A DNA stretch of 64,000 bases, from positions 3,278,588-3,342,587 of the forward strand of contig CM018603.1 of the NCBI GenBank assembly GCA_009192285.1. The letters run 5' to 3'. The translations under genes were made by a program, and so were the position numbers. Shown here piece by piece: positions 1-9,867 of the stretch (within the stretch, counting starts at the first letter, position 1; each line of letters opens with the position of its first letter). The notes below the pieces were generated by a model. It made no database searches. It worked only from the letters and a program-made list of their open reading frames with translations, and had not been told where the DNA came from. This stretch comes from Morchella semilibera. Lineage: Eukaryota > Ascomycota > Pezizomycetes > Pezizales > Morchellaceae.

Positions 1-1177
1 CGCCCCCTAAAACAAGAGTACGTACTGCGCGAGTAGTCTACATGGAAGTAGGTACGTTTCTTGGCCCCAGACAGGAGAACAGGCAGAAAGGCTTGTACTT
101 GTTTTTTGATATGATGCGATATACAAGTGTTTCTGATATTGCACATACATGCATACCTAGCCGAAGAAACGGGGAAGTGGTGGCCCCTCGTATATAGTTA
201 ACCATATAGCTGCGACCATGTCTTGTCCTCTAAGCTGCACAAGCACTACCGGCGTGGGGATACGTAAGGCCCGAGCTAGATAAGATAGAGGGCTGCATGA
301 GACGGAGCTTCTGTTCTGTTTCACCCTCTCCACTCCACCCTCTAGCTGACGTCTCTCTCCCCGCCTCTAGCCCAGTAGTCACGACAAGCTTTCATGACAT
401 GATCTTTGCGGCACGAGATATCACTCGGCCCGTACATGCACATAAGAATGCAGTTTCAGCCACGGCGGTTCGCACTTGAGGTACACGTAAGGCAGGAACA
501 GCAAGCAGCTTAGGCCCCCCACGCTCAAGGGAGCTGCCTTCATATCGTATCTACGCACGCACACTAAACAGCCTGCTAGGTAGGCATGGAAACTCCAGTC
601 CCCCCCGCGGGTCTAGAGGTTGTAGGTAGAGTACTTCAAGTTCCTTAAATGCCCCACGTACAGGCCGGAGGGCAGTACTGGCGAGAGGCCTGGTTGCACC
701 CGTAGCTACTTGGTACTTGTAAAAGGTCGAGTCTGTGAGAGATGGGGTGGTTTTATATGGGGACGTGTGTATACATGTATGTATTCCCCAGGGTTCACTC
801 TCCCGCCTTGTATAATACATAGCCCGTCAGGGTAAGTAGACGTGCATGCCTGGAGACACTACATACTGCGTATCAATGGGAATGGGTTAGGGTGGGTAGG
901 CACATCTGCCCGTCTGCGCGGTGTTCTTGCCTACCTACGTACTTGAGTACCTACATACCTACCTACACATACACATACCTACCTACCTACCTACGAGCCA
1001 GCTAGGGCAGCACGAGCAAAGCAAGAACCTATTTAAAAAACTAAAATAGTAGTAATAATAAAAAAAGAAGCCCAAAGTCAATGTCAATGTCCAATAGTGT
1101 AATAAAAAAAAAGAAAAAAAAAACAAGGAGGAAGGAAAGAAAAAACAGACAAGGAAAAAAGTCCCAACCACGACTCT
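1..1177. other. Intergenic, no gene seen
   Basis: I see no convincing coding region here. It holds one copy of the 17-bp dispersed element (411-427), a TACATGTA palindrome near 770 and a run of CTAC/ACCT repeats around 930-1000. The right part (about 1040-1150) is A-rich and probably belongs to the 3' flank of shg1. Confidence 0.6.
411..427 (-). repeat. 17-bp dispersed element, copy 1
   Basis: Minus strand reads CGAGTGATATCTCGTGC, fitting CGAGTGA-N5-YRTGM. It lies downstream of shg1. See the finding on this element. Confidence 0.7.
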
Positions 1178-2162
1178 CTAGCCCACCGCCCCATTCTCCG
1201 CCACCACCTTCCTCCGATGCAGCCCAATCGGGTCATCAAACCTCGACACCCTCTCCCTCTTCTGCTGCTGCTGCTGCGGTGGTGGTGGTGGTGGTGGTGG
1301 CGGCGGCGGCGGCACCGGCGGCGTCGCATCCCTCACGGGCACCAAATCCACCAAATCCATCTCCATATCCTCCTCCTCGCCCTCCAACTGCTGGTGGTGG
1401 TGGTGTTGGTGGTCCTCCTGCACCACGACCACCGCCTCCTGCGGCCTCTCCGCCTTTGCCTCCTCGGGGGCAGCAGCTCCTCAACGCCGCACTCCCTCAT
1501 GATGCCGCGCACACGCTCCTCGATCTCGCAGCGGCGCTCGGCGAGCACGCGGTCGACCTCGCGCTCGGCCTCGGCCCAGCCCACGAGGCCCTCGAGGAGC
1601 TCGGCGGCGGAGCTCTTGTCGCGCACGAGGAGCGTGGGGTCGCGCTCTACCTCGGCTGTGGTGGTCTGCTCGATGCGCTGGGTGAAGGATTTGCCGGCTT
1701 CCTGTTTTGTGTGCTGTCAGTGTGGGGTGGGGAGAGAGGGGGGTGAGAGGGGGGGGGGGGTACAGAGTCGGAGAAGTTCTGGTAGATGTCCTTGCGGAGG
1801 GCGTCGAAATGGCCGCGCTTCTTGTAGGTGGTTTTGAGGGTTGTGATTGTTGACTTTGCGGCGGCGGTGAGGGGTGGTGGTTGCGGTGGTGGCTGTGGCT
1901 GTGGTTGTGGTTGTAGCTGTGGTTGTGGTTGTGGTTGTGGTTGTGGTGGGGCGGGGGGGCGGGAGCTGGTGTTGTGGTGAGAGGAGGAGGAGGTGTGGTG
2001 GGAGGAGGAGTGGTGGTGGGAATGGTGGGAATGGGAGTGAGAGTGCGAGTGCGAGTGGGAATGGGAGTGAGAGTGAGAGTGAGAGTGGGAATGGGAGTGG
2101 GAATGGCGTGGGGGGGAAGTGGAGGAGGGACGGTAAGAGTCGTAGGAGTCGTGAGAGGCCAT
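1178..2162 (-). CDS. shg1: Shg1-like COMPASS subunit, with an apparent 1-base frameshift
   Basis: Shg1 is a subunit of the Set1/COMPASS histone H3K4 methyltransferase complex in the nucleus. Exon 1 (2162-1764) encodes a His-Ser dipeptide tract and a Pro-Gln tract, then the start of the Shg1/BOD1 domain (TTYKKRGHFDALRKDIYQNF). A 62-bp intron (1763-1702; CACTGAC branch, AACAG acceptor) joins it in phase 0 to exon 2, which continues EAGKSFTQRIEQ and the family-typical AAELLEGLVGWAEAEREVDR. After ELLPP the frame becomes an Arg/Trp-rich nonsense tail. The next frame holds a natural acidic, Gln/Pro-rich C-terminus ending near SRFDDPIGLHRRK at 1178. One extra C in the five-C run at 1466-1470 would join the two, giving about 307 residues. 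Without it the protein would end near 1333. The promoter is probably shared with the divergent PPR gene. Confidence 0.75.
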
Positions 2163-2765
2163 TTTTGAGAGTTGTTATAGAAAATAGTTGTGCAGATGTT
2201 GGATTGATATTCAGGTTGTTGTTGTTGATGTCAAAAGAGCTGATGATTATTATTGACGGGGAAGTGACGTGAAGGTCAACGTTTGAGGCTCTTTTGGTGC
2301 CAAGTGATCTTTGTGATAAGAACGGGAGTAAGAAATAGAAGAATACGGATACGAATATGAATTGAATAGAATATGAATATGAGTAGCCATTCTCTCACGT
2401 AGAAAAGACCGAGAGACTGCAGTTAATCAGGATTGATTGAATATCCATCACTCCTCTACAAACAGGTTCTACACTCAGATCTCTCCCAGTAATTTGTTGC
2501 GTGTTGGATCATTCCCCCCCTTATCAGATTCTTTAAATTTTCTCGGCCCGCATTCACACACTTCAAACATCAACAACTACTGCTATATTGATATTGATAT
2601 TGAATTCAAATATCTATATAATAAACTCAATTGGACAAGAGAGAGAGACATCACACAAGAACTCTAGCTCTCTCTCCAATTCACCTCCTCCTCCTCCTCC
2701 TTGCTAACTCACCCCTATATAATAAATACAACCCGCACAACTCTGCTGCGGGCGACCTTTCCCAT
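2163..2765. promoter_or_regulatory. Divergent promoter region between shg1 and the PPR gene
   Basis: This 0.6 kb gap separates two genes transcribed away from each other, so it should contain both promoters. It carries AT-rich tracts (GATATTGATATTGA near 2588) and a CT-rich tract just before the PPR start (2665-2700). I cannot place a specific factor site. Confidence 0.5.
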
Positions 2766-4404
2766 ATGAATGGTCTACATCCCCTTCTCCGCCGCTGTCT
2801 GTCACCCCTACCCCATAAACCAACCCCCCCCTCCTCCTCCCGCCGCCGCCGTTACGCCGATGGACCCCCCGCCCTCCACTCCCACCCCCTCCGAGCCCCC
2901 CCTCGACCCCACCCCCCCACTCCCGCCGCCCCCCGCCACCCCCCTCGACCCGTCCATAACCGGCCTGACGCCCCTCCCCCTCGGCACGCGCGAGGGCCCC
3001 ATCCGCCCCCTCCTCGCCGCAATCTCCGCCCGAAAGGACCCCGCAATCTGGCAGCACTTCAGCGCAATCACCGCCGCAGACCTCACCCCGCGCCTCACGG
3101 CCGCCGACTTCTCCAGCCTCCTCCTCTCGCTGCGCCCCGACCGCTTCGTCTCCCTGCGCGCACGCCACTACATGAGCTACCGCGGCGCCCCGGGCCTCCT
3201 GGACCTCCGCATCTCGTACGCCCAGTTCCGCCACAGGCTCCACGCAATCGCCGTCCAGATGGAGGCAAACGGATACCGCATGGGCCTGCAGGAGTACACC
3301 CACCTCCTCGACTGCGCGCGCGCGGGCGCCGACCGTCCCCTCGCCGAGCTGCTCTGGCGCCGCATGGCCGCCTCGGGCGTCGCCCCGGACACCTGGGCGT
3401 ACAACTCGTACATGGCTGCGCTGTGCGGGACGGCGGCGGTGGAGCGGGAGCAGCACATCACGGAGCGCACGCTCGCCAGGCGCTCGCGCACCCCCGAGAA
3501 CGTCCGGGCGAGGGCCATCACGGTGTACCGGAGCATGCTGGAGCGCGGGGTGGCGCCAAACAGCATGACGTTCGATCTGCTGATTCTGGCCATGGCGCGC
3601 ATGGGCGACGTGGCCGGCGTGGAGAGGACGCTGCGGGACGTGTGGGACGTGGATGGATACGCTGGTGCGGAGCGGGTCGGGGCGCCGCCGGCGGTGGCCA
3701 GGGACTCGCCGCTCATGCCGACGCGCCACACGCTGACTGCCGTGGCCGCGGCGCTCGGGATAAACGGCGACGTGGAGGGCGCCGTGAGGGCCGTGGACCA
3801 CCTGTCCAGGAGGTACGGGGTCCCCATCACAAAGCCCACCTGGGTGATGCTGCTCAACTGGACCTATGTCGGCACCCGGCCGCCGCTGCGGACGCTCCCA
3901 ACCTACAGCGCGCTGAACCTCTGGGGCATCATGACCTCGCCGCCGTACAGCATCCAGCCCACGATCGAGATGTACGACTACCTCGTGCGCTCGCTGATTG
4001 CGCGCAAGATGCCCGCCGACGCCATCGCCGCCATCAACCGCGCGCTCAAGGTGTACGAGGGCGAGTTCGCGGCCGCGCAGAGCGGCGGCGCCCACCGCGA
4101 CAAGAGGGACGCCGCGTGGTGCATCCGCTCCGAGTTCCGCAGCCGCAGCATCATCCGCAGATGGGTCGAGCTGCTGTGTCTGGGCAAGGGCATGCGCCCG
4201 AACCACGCCAGCGAGAGGGTCCCAAACGCCGTCAGGAGGATGGGATGGTTCCTGGGCGCAAGGCTCGTATATGTGACGCCCACGGGGTACGTGCAGCTGG
4301 GCAGGGGCGCGGAGTATGCGTGGAGCCCGATGAAGGTGCGGAGGAGGAAGAGGCCGTGGACGCCGTTGGGCACCGGGTCGAAGGAGATGGATTATCTCGA
4401 CTAG
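2766..4404 (+). CDS. Mitochondrial-type pentatricopeptide repeat (PPR) protein
   Basis: The main frame is open from an ATG at 2770 to the stop at 4402-4404 (544 residues). It contains several PPR-like helical pairs, such as GVAPDTWAYNSYMAAL, GVAPNSMTFDLLILAMARMG and TIEMYDYLVRSLIARKM. This is the architecture of fungal P-class factors that bind mitochondrial mRNAs; the exact target cannot be read from the sequence. The N-terminus in this frame is Pro-rich and does not look like a presequence. An ATG four bases upstream (2766), in another frame, encodes MNGLHPLLRRCLSP followed by RRRRYADGPP, a good mitochondrial targeting signal. Removing one C from the run at 2865-2870 joins the two frames, so 2766 is the likely start and the assembly may carry an indel. 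The gene is very GC-rich at third positions and has no introns. Confidence 0.7.
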
Positions 4405-5168
4405 GTGGGGGAACGGGCTCTTTTGTACATAGATAAATAGTTTAGTTTGTATGTAGTTTCTTCTTCCTTGCTTCTCTTTCTTCCTCTTCGTTTCTTCCTC
4501 TGGTTCTTTGTCTTTACTTTGCGTCCGGCGTGGTGATATCAAAAAAGGGGGTTGGGGGCTAGACTTAGAACTTCTGTATATGTAAATCCCACAGCATTAA
4601 TTCCACCATCCCGAAATCTCGAGTGATACCCTGTGATTTCTCGCTGCGGTCAACCCAACCCCCGCCTCAGCCGTCAATGATCGGAACGCAGGTTTATATA
4701 CCACCGCCACATCGAGCACCACCAAGACATGCACTTATAGTTGGCGCCGCGCCTGCACAACCCGGCTTGACACGACCAGCCTTCCACACCATGACCGCGG
4801 CGGAGCAAAGGTTGTAGACCTTCTATGTAGGTGGTACGTACGTACAGTGCTTAATTCCCTGGCTAGATGGGCCCCGGGCCCAGGGCTGGGATGTATAGCG
4901 GCGGCGGCGGGCACTCTGGTATAGAATGATGGTACGCGGTTGGACCTCAGTTCCTGGATGTTGCGGAGATGTGTGCAAGGGAATACACCGATCCTGCTCT
5001 AGCGTCTCACTGCTGCAGATTCACCCAGCCAGACTTAATACCGGCATCAACTTCCTGGCATTATATACACAACCATCATATACAAAATCACCAAGGATAG
5101 ATCACTACACCCACCAAACAAAGCAGGCAAAGGAAGAGAGAAAAAAAATCTATAATTATTAAATCTAT
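4405..5168. other. Convergent intergenic region, PPR to ipi1
   Basis: No gene is visible. Both neighbours end here, so it holds their 3' flanks. It contains one 17-bp dispersed element (4620-4636). Confidence 0.6.
4620..4636 (+). repeat. 17-bp dispersed element, copy 2
   Basis: Reads CGAGTGATACCCTGTGA. It lies between the 3' ends of the PPR gene and ipi1. Confidence 0.75.
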
Positions 5169-6277
5169 CTACTCGACTACCCTATCCTCCACCATCTCCA
5201 GCAGGTACGACAGCACCTTACCTGCCGTCCGCCCCACCTCCCCACCATCCTTCTTCAGGCCCGCCAACCCCGTGCTCAGGAGCGCCAACACGGCCTTCCC
5301 CTGCCCGTCCGTCAAATACCTCCTCCTGGCATCGACATCCTCCGGCTCCCCCGTGGCCAGCTCCCCACCCCCGGTACTTACCGGGGGCGCCCCAAAGAGG
5401 TTCAGGTACGCGTATGCATTCGACCTATCCGGAACGCCATACACCCCCGCATCACCCCACAGTCCCCTCACCGCCTCCCCCTCACCCGCCGCCGCCCCCG
5501 CGCCGGCACGCTCCAGCCCCTTCTCGAGGACATACCTCAGGACGTCCAAGTGCGCCATGGCCGTCTTCGTCTCCTTCCCCTTTGGCACGACCGCCTTCAC
5601 GCCCGCGCCGTTCCAGCCCAAGCATCCCGCCACACCCCTCAAGCTGCCCCCCCAGCCGCCGCCGCCCAGCGCGCCCTCCGGGTCCACGCCAATCGCCCAC
5701 TGCAGGAACTTTGTCGAGTCGGCGCGGATCTCCCCGGCGATGTGCGTGGTGGCCGAGTGCACGAACAGCAGGATCTTGGGGATGTACATTGCGACCTGGT
5801 CCGTTGGGAGCAGGCGCAGCAGCGCCAGCAGCTGCGCGCGCACGCTCTGGCTGCTGTCCAGCATGAGGGGCGTCAGCGCGCTGATGACCGCCGACATGGG
5901 GGGCACGCCGCTGCTGGGCGCGGAGCAGGAGGCGTGGGCGAGCGCCGTGGGGAGGTGCGTGCTCAGGTAGGAGAGCGACTCGCGCCGGGTCGCGGCCGAG
6001 TGGTGCTTTAGCAGCGTCAGGTGGTGGGTGAAGAGGTATGAGACGCTGGGGGCGGAGGTGTGCAGCGATTGGGTCGCCACGACAATTGCTGTTTGTTCCC
6101 TGGCTGTTAGCTAACTCTGTTCTGTCCTGTTCTTTAGGTTGTTATACAGGACGGACCTTTGGACCTGAAGGATGTGTTTGTGAAGTTTGAGGGCTTGGGC
6201 TTGGTCTTTCCGACCTTGAGCTTGGGCTTCTGGAAGTCCTTGAGCTTCTCCTTCTTTTTCCTGTTGCTTGAACCCAT
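5169..6277 (-). CDS. ipi1: Pre-rRNA-processing protein Ipi1 (Rix1 complex)
   Basis: Ipi1 (TEX10/Ipi1 family) works with Rix1 and Ipi3 in late nuclear maturation of the 60S ribosomal subunit and ITS2 processing. Exon 1 (6277-6157) encodes the typical basic N-terminus MGSSNRKKKEKLKDFQKPKL followed by the SFRSK motif. A 68-bp intron (6156-6089; GTCCGT donor, GCTAAC branch, AACAG acceptor) joins in phase 1 to exon 2 (6088-5169), giving SFRSKAIVVATQSLHTSAPS. The alpha-helical repeat region follows (ALTPLMLDSSQSVRAQLLAL, then TTHIAGEIRADSTKFLQWAI). The total is 346 residues, a normal length for filamentous fungi. The coding sequence is GC-rich. The family assignment is secure from the N-terminus and the TEX10-like repeats. 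Confidence 0.9.
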
Positions 6278-7179
6278 TTTGGCCTCCTTTTGTGTTTTGT
6301 ATGTCGCAGTGCCCTGAAGTTGAAAGGTTCTGTCAATGATTTAGGGTTGATAGGCAGGGTAATTGCTCTCCACTGATTATGTGATAGGCTTATCGATAAG
6401 TCAGCTGCTTTAGGATGTATCAGGTTCGATATCTGACTCGTTGTCGCTGGTGGATGGCCGTTGTGATGAGGTTTGAGCTATGGTGCCGCGCACGTTAACG
6501 GTGATATAAATTGACATCTACACATAGGTCTATATAAATTAAAGGGACGAATAAACCCGAGTGGGGTGCATCTACCCAGTTCATGGGAACTCTCTCTCGC
6601 GGACAGAATATTAAATACATGCAGGCTCGAGGGATAAACGGGGCCTACTTCTAGTTTAAAAACGTTGTTGACATTCGTCTCTCCAAAAGGGGAACCAAAT
6701 TAAACGTAGATGCAGAATCTTTATGTACATATTTAGTTACTCTATACCCCTACTCACTAGCACAGATAATGTATATATAGATAGACCCAGCCCTCATAGA
6801 GCAATCATAGAAGCCAAGAACCACGGCAGAATAGACAAATTTCTACTAAATTATATATGGGGAATGTATATATGGATGAGAAACAATGGTACAGTAAAGG
6901 TATGGGACGACAAAGAGTACACCCAAAAAATATCCCCCAAATATGATAGTGAAAAAAAAAAATAACCCTGAAAAGGAAAGGGACTGAGTGAACCCGAGGA
7001 TATCTAGGAGGGGGGCCCGGGAAGAGGGCAAAAAAATACAACCCTGAAACAATGTTTGACGGAGTATATGTAGTAGTCGTAGTATGGAATGGTACTAATA
7101 GTGATGGGAAAAGATAGGGATGTGAAAAAAAGGGTAAGATCTGGGGTAGATATGAAGGGGAAAAAAGGCTTAAGGAACC
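6278..7179. other. Intergenic, ipi1 upstream and F-box downstream
   Basis: AT-rich DNA with no supported gene. It should include the ipi1 promoter at its left end and the 3' flank of the F-box gene at its right end (A-rich 6950-7160). Confidence 0.6.
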
Positions 7180-8632
7180 TCACTCCCATAACCCATGCAC
7201 CCTCATAAAGCCCATCGTATAGATTTTCTTCCGCAACTCCCGAAGAACTCTCCACGGCATGGTCTTATCAAAAGTAAGCTCACACTCAGGGCTCAGTTTC
7301 CCCAGCGCCTCAGGAAGATCCATGATATCCTCCACACAAGCCAGACCACCAATAGATACCCTCTCCAGTGTTTTTTCCGCCCGGAGTAATCCACTCCAAA
7401 ACCTAGTTTCTTGAGAACCGTGCCAACGCCTCTGGACCCTGATGAACTCCGTGATATTTACGCTCAATTCGCGGAGAGCATGGATATCTAGGCCAAGCTC
7501 TATGATATCAGATGTGCTGATACCCGACAGCTTCACCTTCTCGAGTAAAGGTGGAAATGTCTTAAATTTGCGGACCTGGAAATCTTCAGGGTAACAGATT
7601 TGACGAGTGATTATATGTTGGTCCGATATCTTTCCCACGCCCGACTTAACCTCGACACAGATATCCTGAGTGTAGAATCTGCGCCTCAAAATCCTCATTT
7701 CTTCTGTGGATGCATGAAAGGTATGGCCCTTGAATGGGACGGACTTGATTATGAGCTTTTCGCAGGAGATAGGTGTCTTCGTGATGGACGCAATTTGACA
7801 AACGCGGCTTATTTCGGTATGCATAATCGTGATAGACTGTAACCCATTGAACTTCGCCGTCAAAACGAACTCTATCGTTTTCAATCGAGTTAGCTTGCCT
7901 ACTAGTGCTATCATCCCTTAATTAGATTGTTTACCTGCTGAACGATGGTTCAACCCCAAGATACAGAGATCACGGACTTCCAACTCCATGCGCTTCTTTC
8001 TACGATGCTCGCTGTTGAACATGAATACGTCCCTTGAATCCCCAGCAAGCACAGACAAGGCCAACAATTTTATCCTGTATTCTTTTGAGATTTCCCCCAC
8101 AGCCTCTGGGGTCATGGTCGTAATCTCTGGTTCAGTAGATTGGGTGTTTACAGTCCTGCGGTCATCAAAGACCGAAGTGAGCATCTTTATCACAAGAGGA
8201 GATATTAGTCTAAATTCTTAATAAAGGTGATTTTTTTTTTAAAAAAAAAGAAGAAAAAAAGAAAAGGAGGTTAAGATATACTAATTGTGGTGGGCAGTTA
8301 ATCATTATGTCCCTCCATCTTCGACACACGTGGCCCAGAACACATACTGACCCGAGTGGTGGTCCGAGGGGGGAATACGAATCTTCAAATAGCTCTTGGG
8401 CTTCCTTGAATATAGAGACCAGCAGCTCTGTTGGAAGAAGATTGATATGGGTAATTTCACGGCTGACATGTACAATCTCAGGTGGGGGAAGGCCCATCAA
8501 TCTACTCGATCTGCGTCTCGCCCCGTTCCCCGCTGTTCGCTGCCGTTTTGCCGCTGGAGGTGGTCGGGGGGGGGATTCTTCTGGCTGACCCGCAGCAGTA
8601 ACTTCGGCAACAGGGGCTTTGCGCTTAGCCAT
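7180..8632 (-). CDS. F-box protein, three exons
   Basis: F-box proteins link targets to SCF (Skp1-Cul1) ubiquitin ligases. Exon 1 (8632-8282) starts MAKRKAPVAEV and contains an F-box (INLLPTELLVSIFKEA, then VLGHVCRRWRDIMINCPPQL). The first intron (8281-8185, if the acceptor before MLTSVFDD is right) has a GTATAT donor and a long T/A homopolymer tract, so this join is uncertain. Exon 2 (8184-7935) joins exon 3 (7871-7180) in phase 1 across a clean 63-bp intron with a GCTAAC branch, reading LNHRSAEFVLTAKFNGL. The rest resembles the leucine-rich, target-binding half of fungal F-box proteins, without a motif I can name. The total is about 430 residues. The substrate is unknown. Because the first splice is irregular, a decaying copy cannot be excluded. 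Confidence 0.65.
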
Positions 8633-9867
8633 GACGATCTTCACGCAAAGTTTTATTCTAGTCCACGCAGAGATAGCCCGGTCCAATGGTGTGGCACGTA
8701 TTGAGAGAAATGAAATGGTATGCTGGTATAAGTGGAGGTAAGTGGGTGAGGTAGATGCTGAGAAAGGAGAGCAGAAAGTTTGAGATATAGGTTGGCAACG
8801 TCCGTTTTGGAGGGCCAGTGAATAGTGTGCTGATCAGGTTTAAATGTATCGGATATTAGTGCTTGGAAATCCCAAACATCAAAGACGCTCCTTTGGTGTT
8901 TGAGGATGTGGTGGGAAGTGAAACAATGATGAAGGAGCGACGAGTGAAGATGGAGCACCACGTGCAGGTGGTGGAGCAGGTCGTCATCGATATTTATTCT
9001 TGGTAAAAACGAGAAACCTAGCGCCGGTAGCATGCATCCTACGGGCTAGAGACAGAGGTGCTGGTGAGCCCCATCCTAGAACAGTCCCTCCGGCCGTGCC
9101 CACACCCAGCTATAATTATTACATGTAAATAAATTTGTCAAAGGCCTAAAGAGACTCAAATCGGGGTCACCGTTTTACCTCATGCTCACCACATATATTA
9201 AGGATCTTGCACCGCGCAAGGTTTAGATACCGTTTTCTACTAAGAATTTTAACGCCAGGTATACGGAGCGGCTCGAGTAGGATACCTAGCGTATACCTGA
9301 CATCAGGCAGAGTTACGCCCCCTCCTAAGTCGCCACGACTTGTAGTATTGGGGGATTTCATGAAAACCCAATGCCCCATCTAAGCATTGGTGGCTGAACC
9401 CTAGTACACTGGTCCGTTGGACTCTTGATGTCCCGAGTGATATACTGTGATGCAGGTTAGAAAATCTTGCTAGTGCCCCAAGAAAAAGCAAGGTCCCCTG
9501 AGCCGGAGTAGATGTGAACTAATAAGACGTTGGATTCGGATAATTATAGATTGTTTACACATCCTATGGAACTAAACTAAGGCGCCAGCAACTTAGACCC
9601 TCGATATGAAATAAACTCCCAAAAAAACAACAAAAGAAATAAATACACAGGTGGTAATAATAACAACTTACTAGAAACAAATGAAAGAAAAAAAGAAAAA
9701 AAGAACGTTCCCATGACATTGTTATAAGCTTACCCCATGCCTAACTATACATGATAATAAAAACAACTAAATACAGGAATCAGAAATGAACCCCCCCGAT
9801 ATGAGTAGCGCTATTAGGAAACAATAAACAAGGAATAAAACTCCAAACCAAGGTATTTATGTCCTAA
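8633..9867. other. Intergenic, F-box upstream region
   Basis: It holds the presumed F-box promoter and the 3' flank of the next gene. A minus-strand open frame at 9033-8653 (126 codons, ATG start, His/Leu-rich) ends 20 bp before the F-box ATG. I take it as chance or an upstream ORF. A 17-bp dispersed element lies at 9434-9450, and 9600-9840 is A-rich. Confidence 0.55.
9434..9450 (+). repeat. 17-bp dispersed element, copy 3
   Basis: Reads CGAGTGATATACTGTGA, followed by TGCAGG. It lies between the F-box gene and the large disordered protein gene. Confidence 0.75.

Noticed and set aside
1081-1746. Plus-strand 221-codon Ala/Pro-rich open frame
   Set aside because: It is antisense to shg1 exon 2, whose Shg1 domain and clean intron support the minus strand.
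2631-4436. Plus-strand 601-codon open frame
   Set aside because: Apart from the presequence-like stretch after 2766 it is an Arg/Pro/His-rich shadow of the PPR frame, with no motifs.
2704-4542. Minus-strand 612-codon open frame
   Set aside because: Antisense shadow of the GC-rich PPR gene, with low complexity and no domain.
8653-9033. Minus-strand 126-codon frame before the F-box gene
   Set aside because: It has an ATG, but its composition is random-looking (His/Leu-rich) and no motif or splice to the F-box frame is seen.
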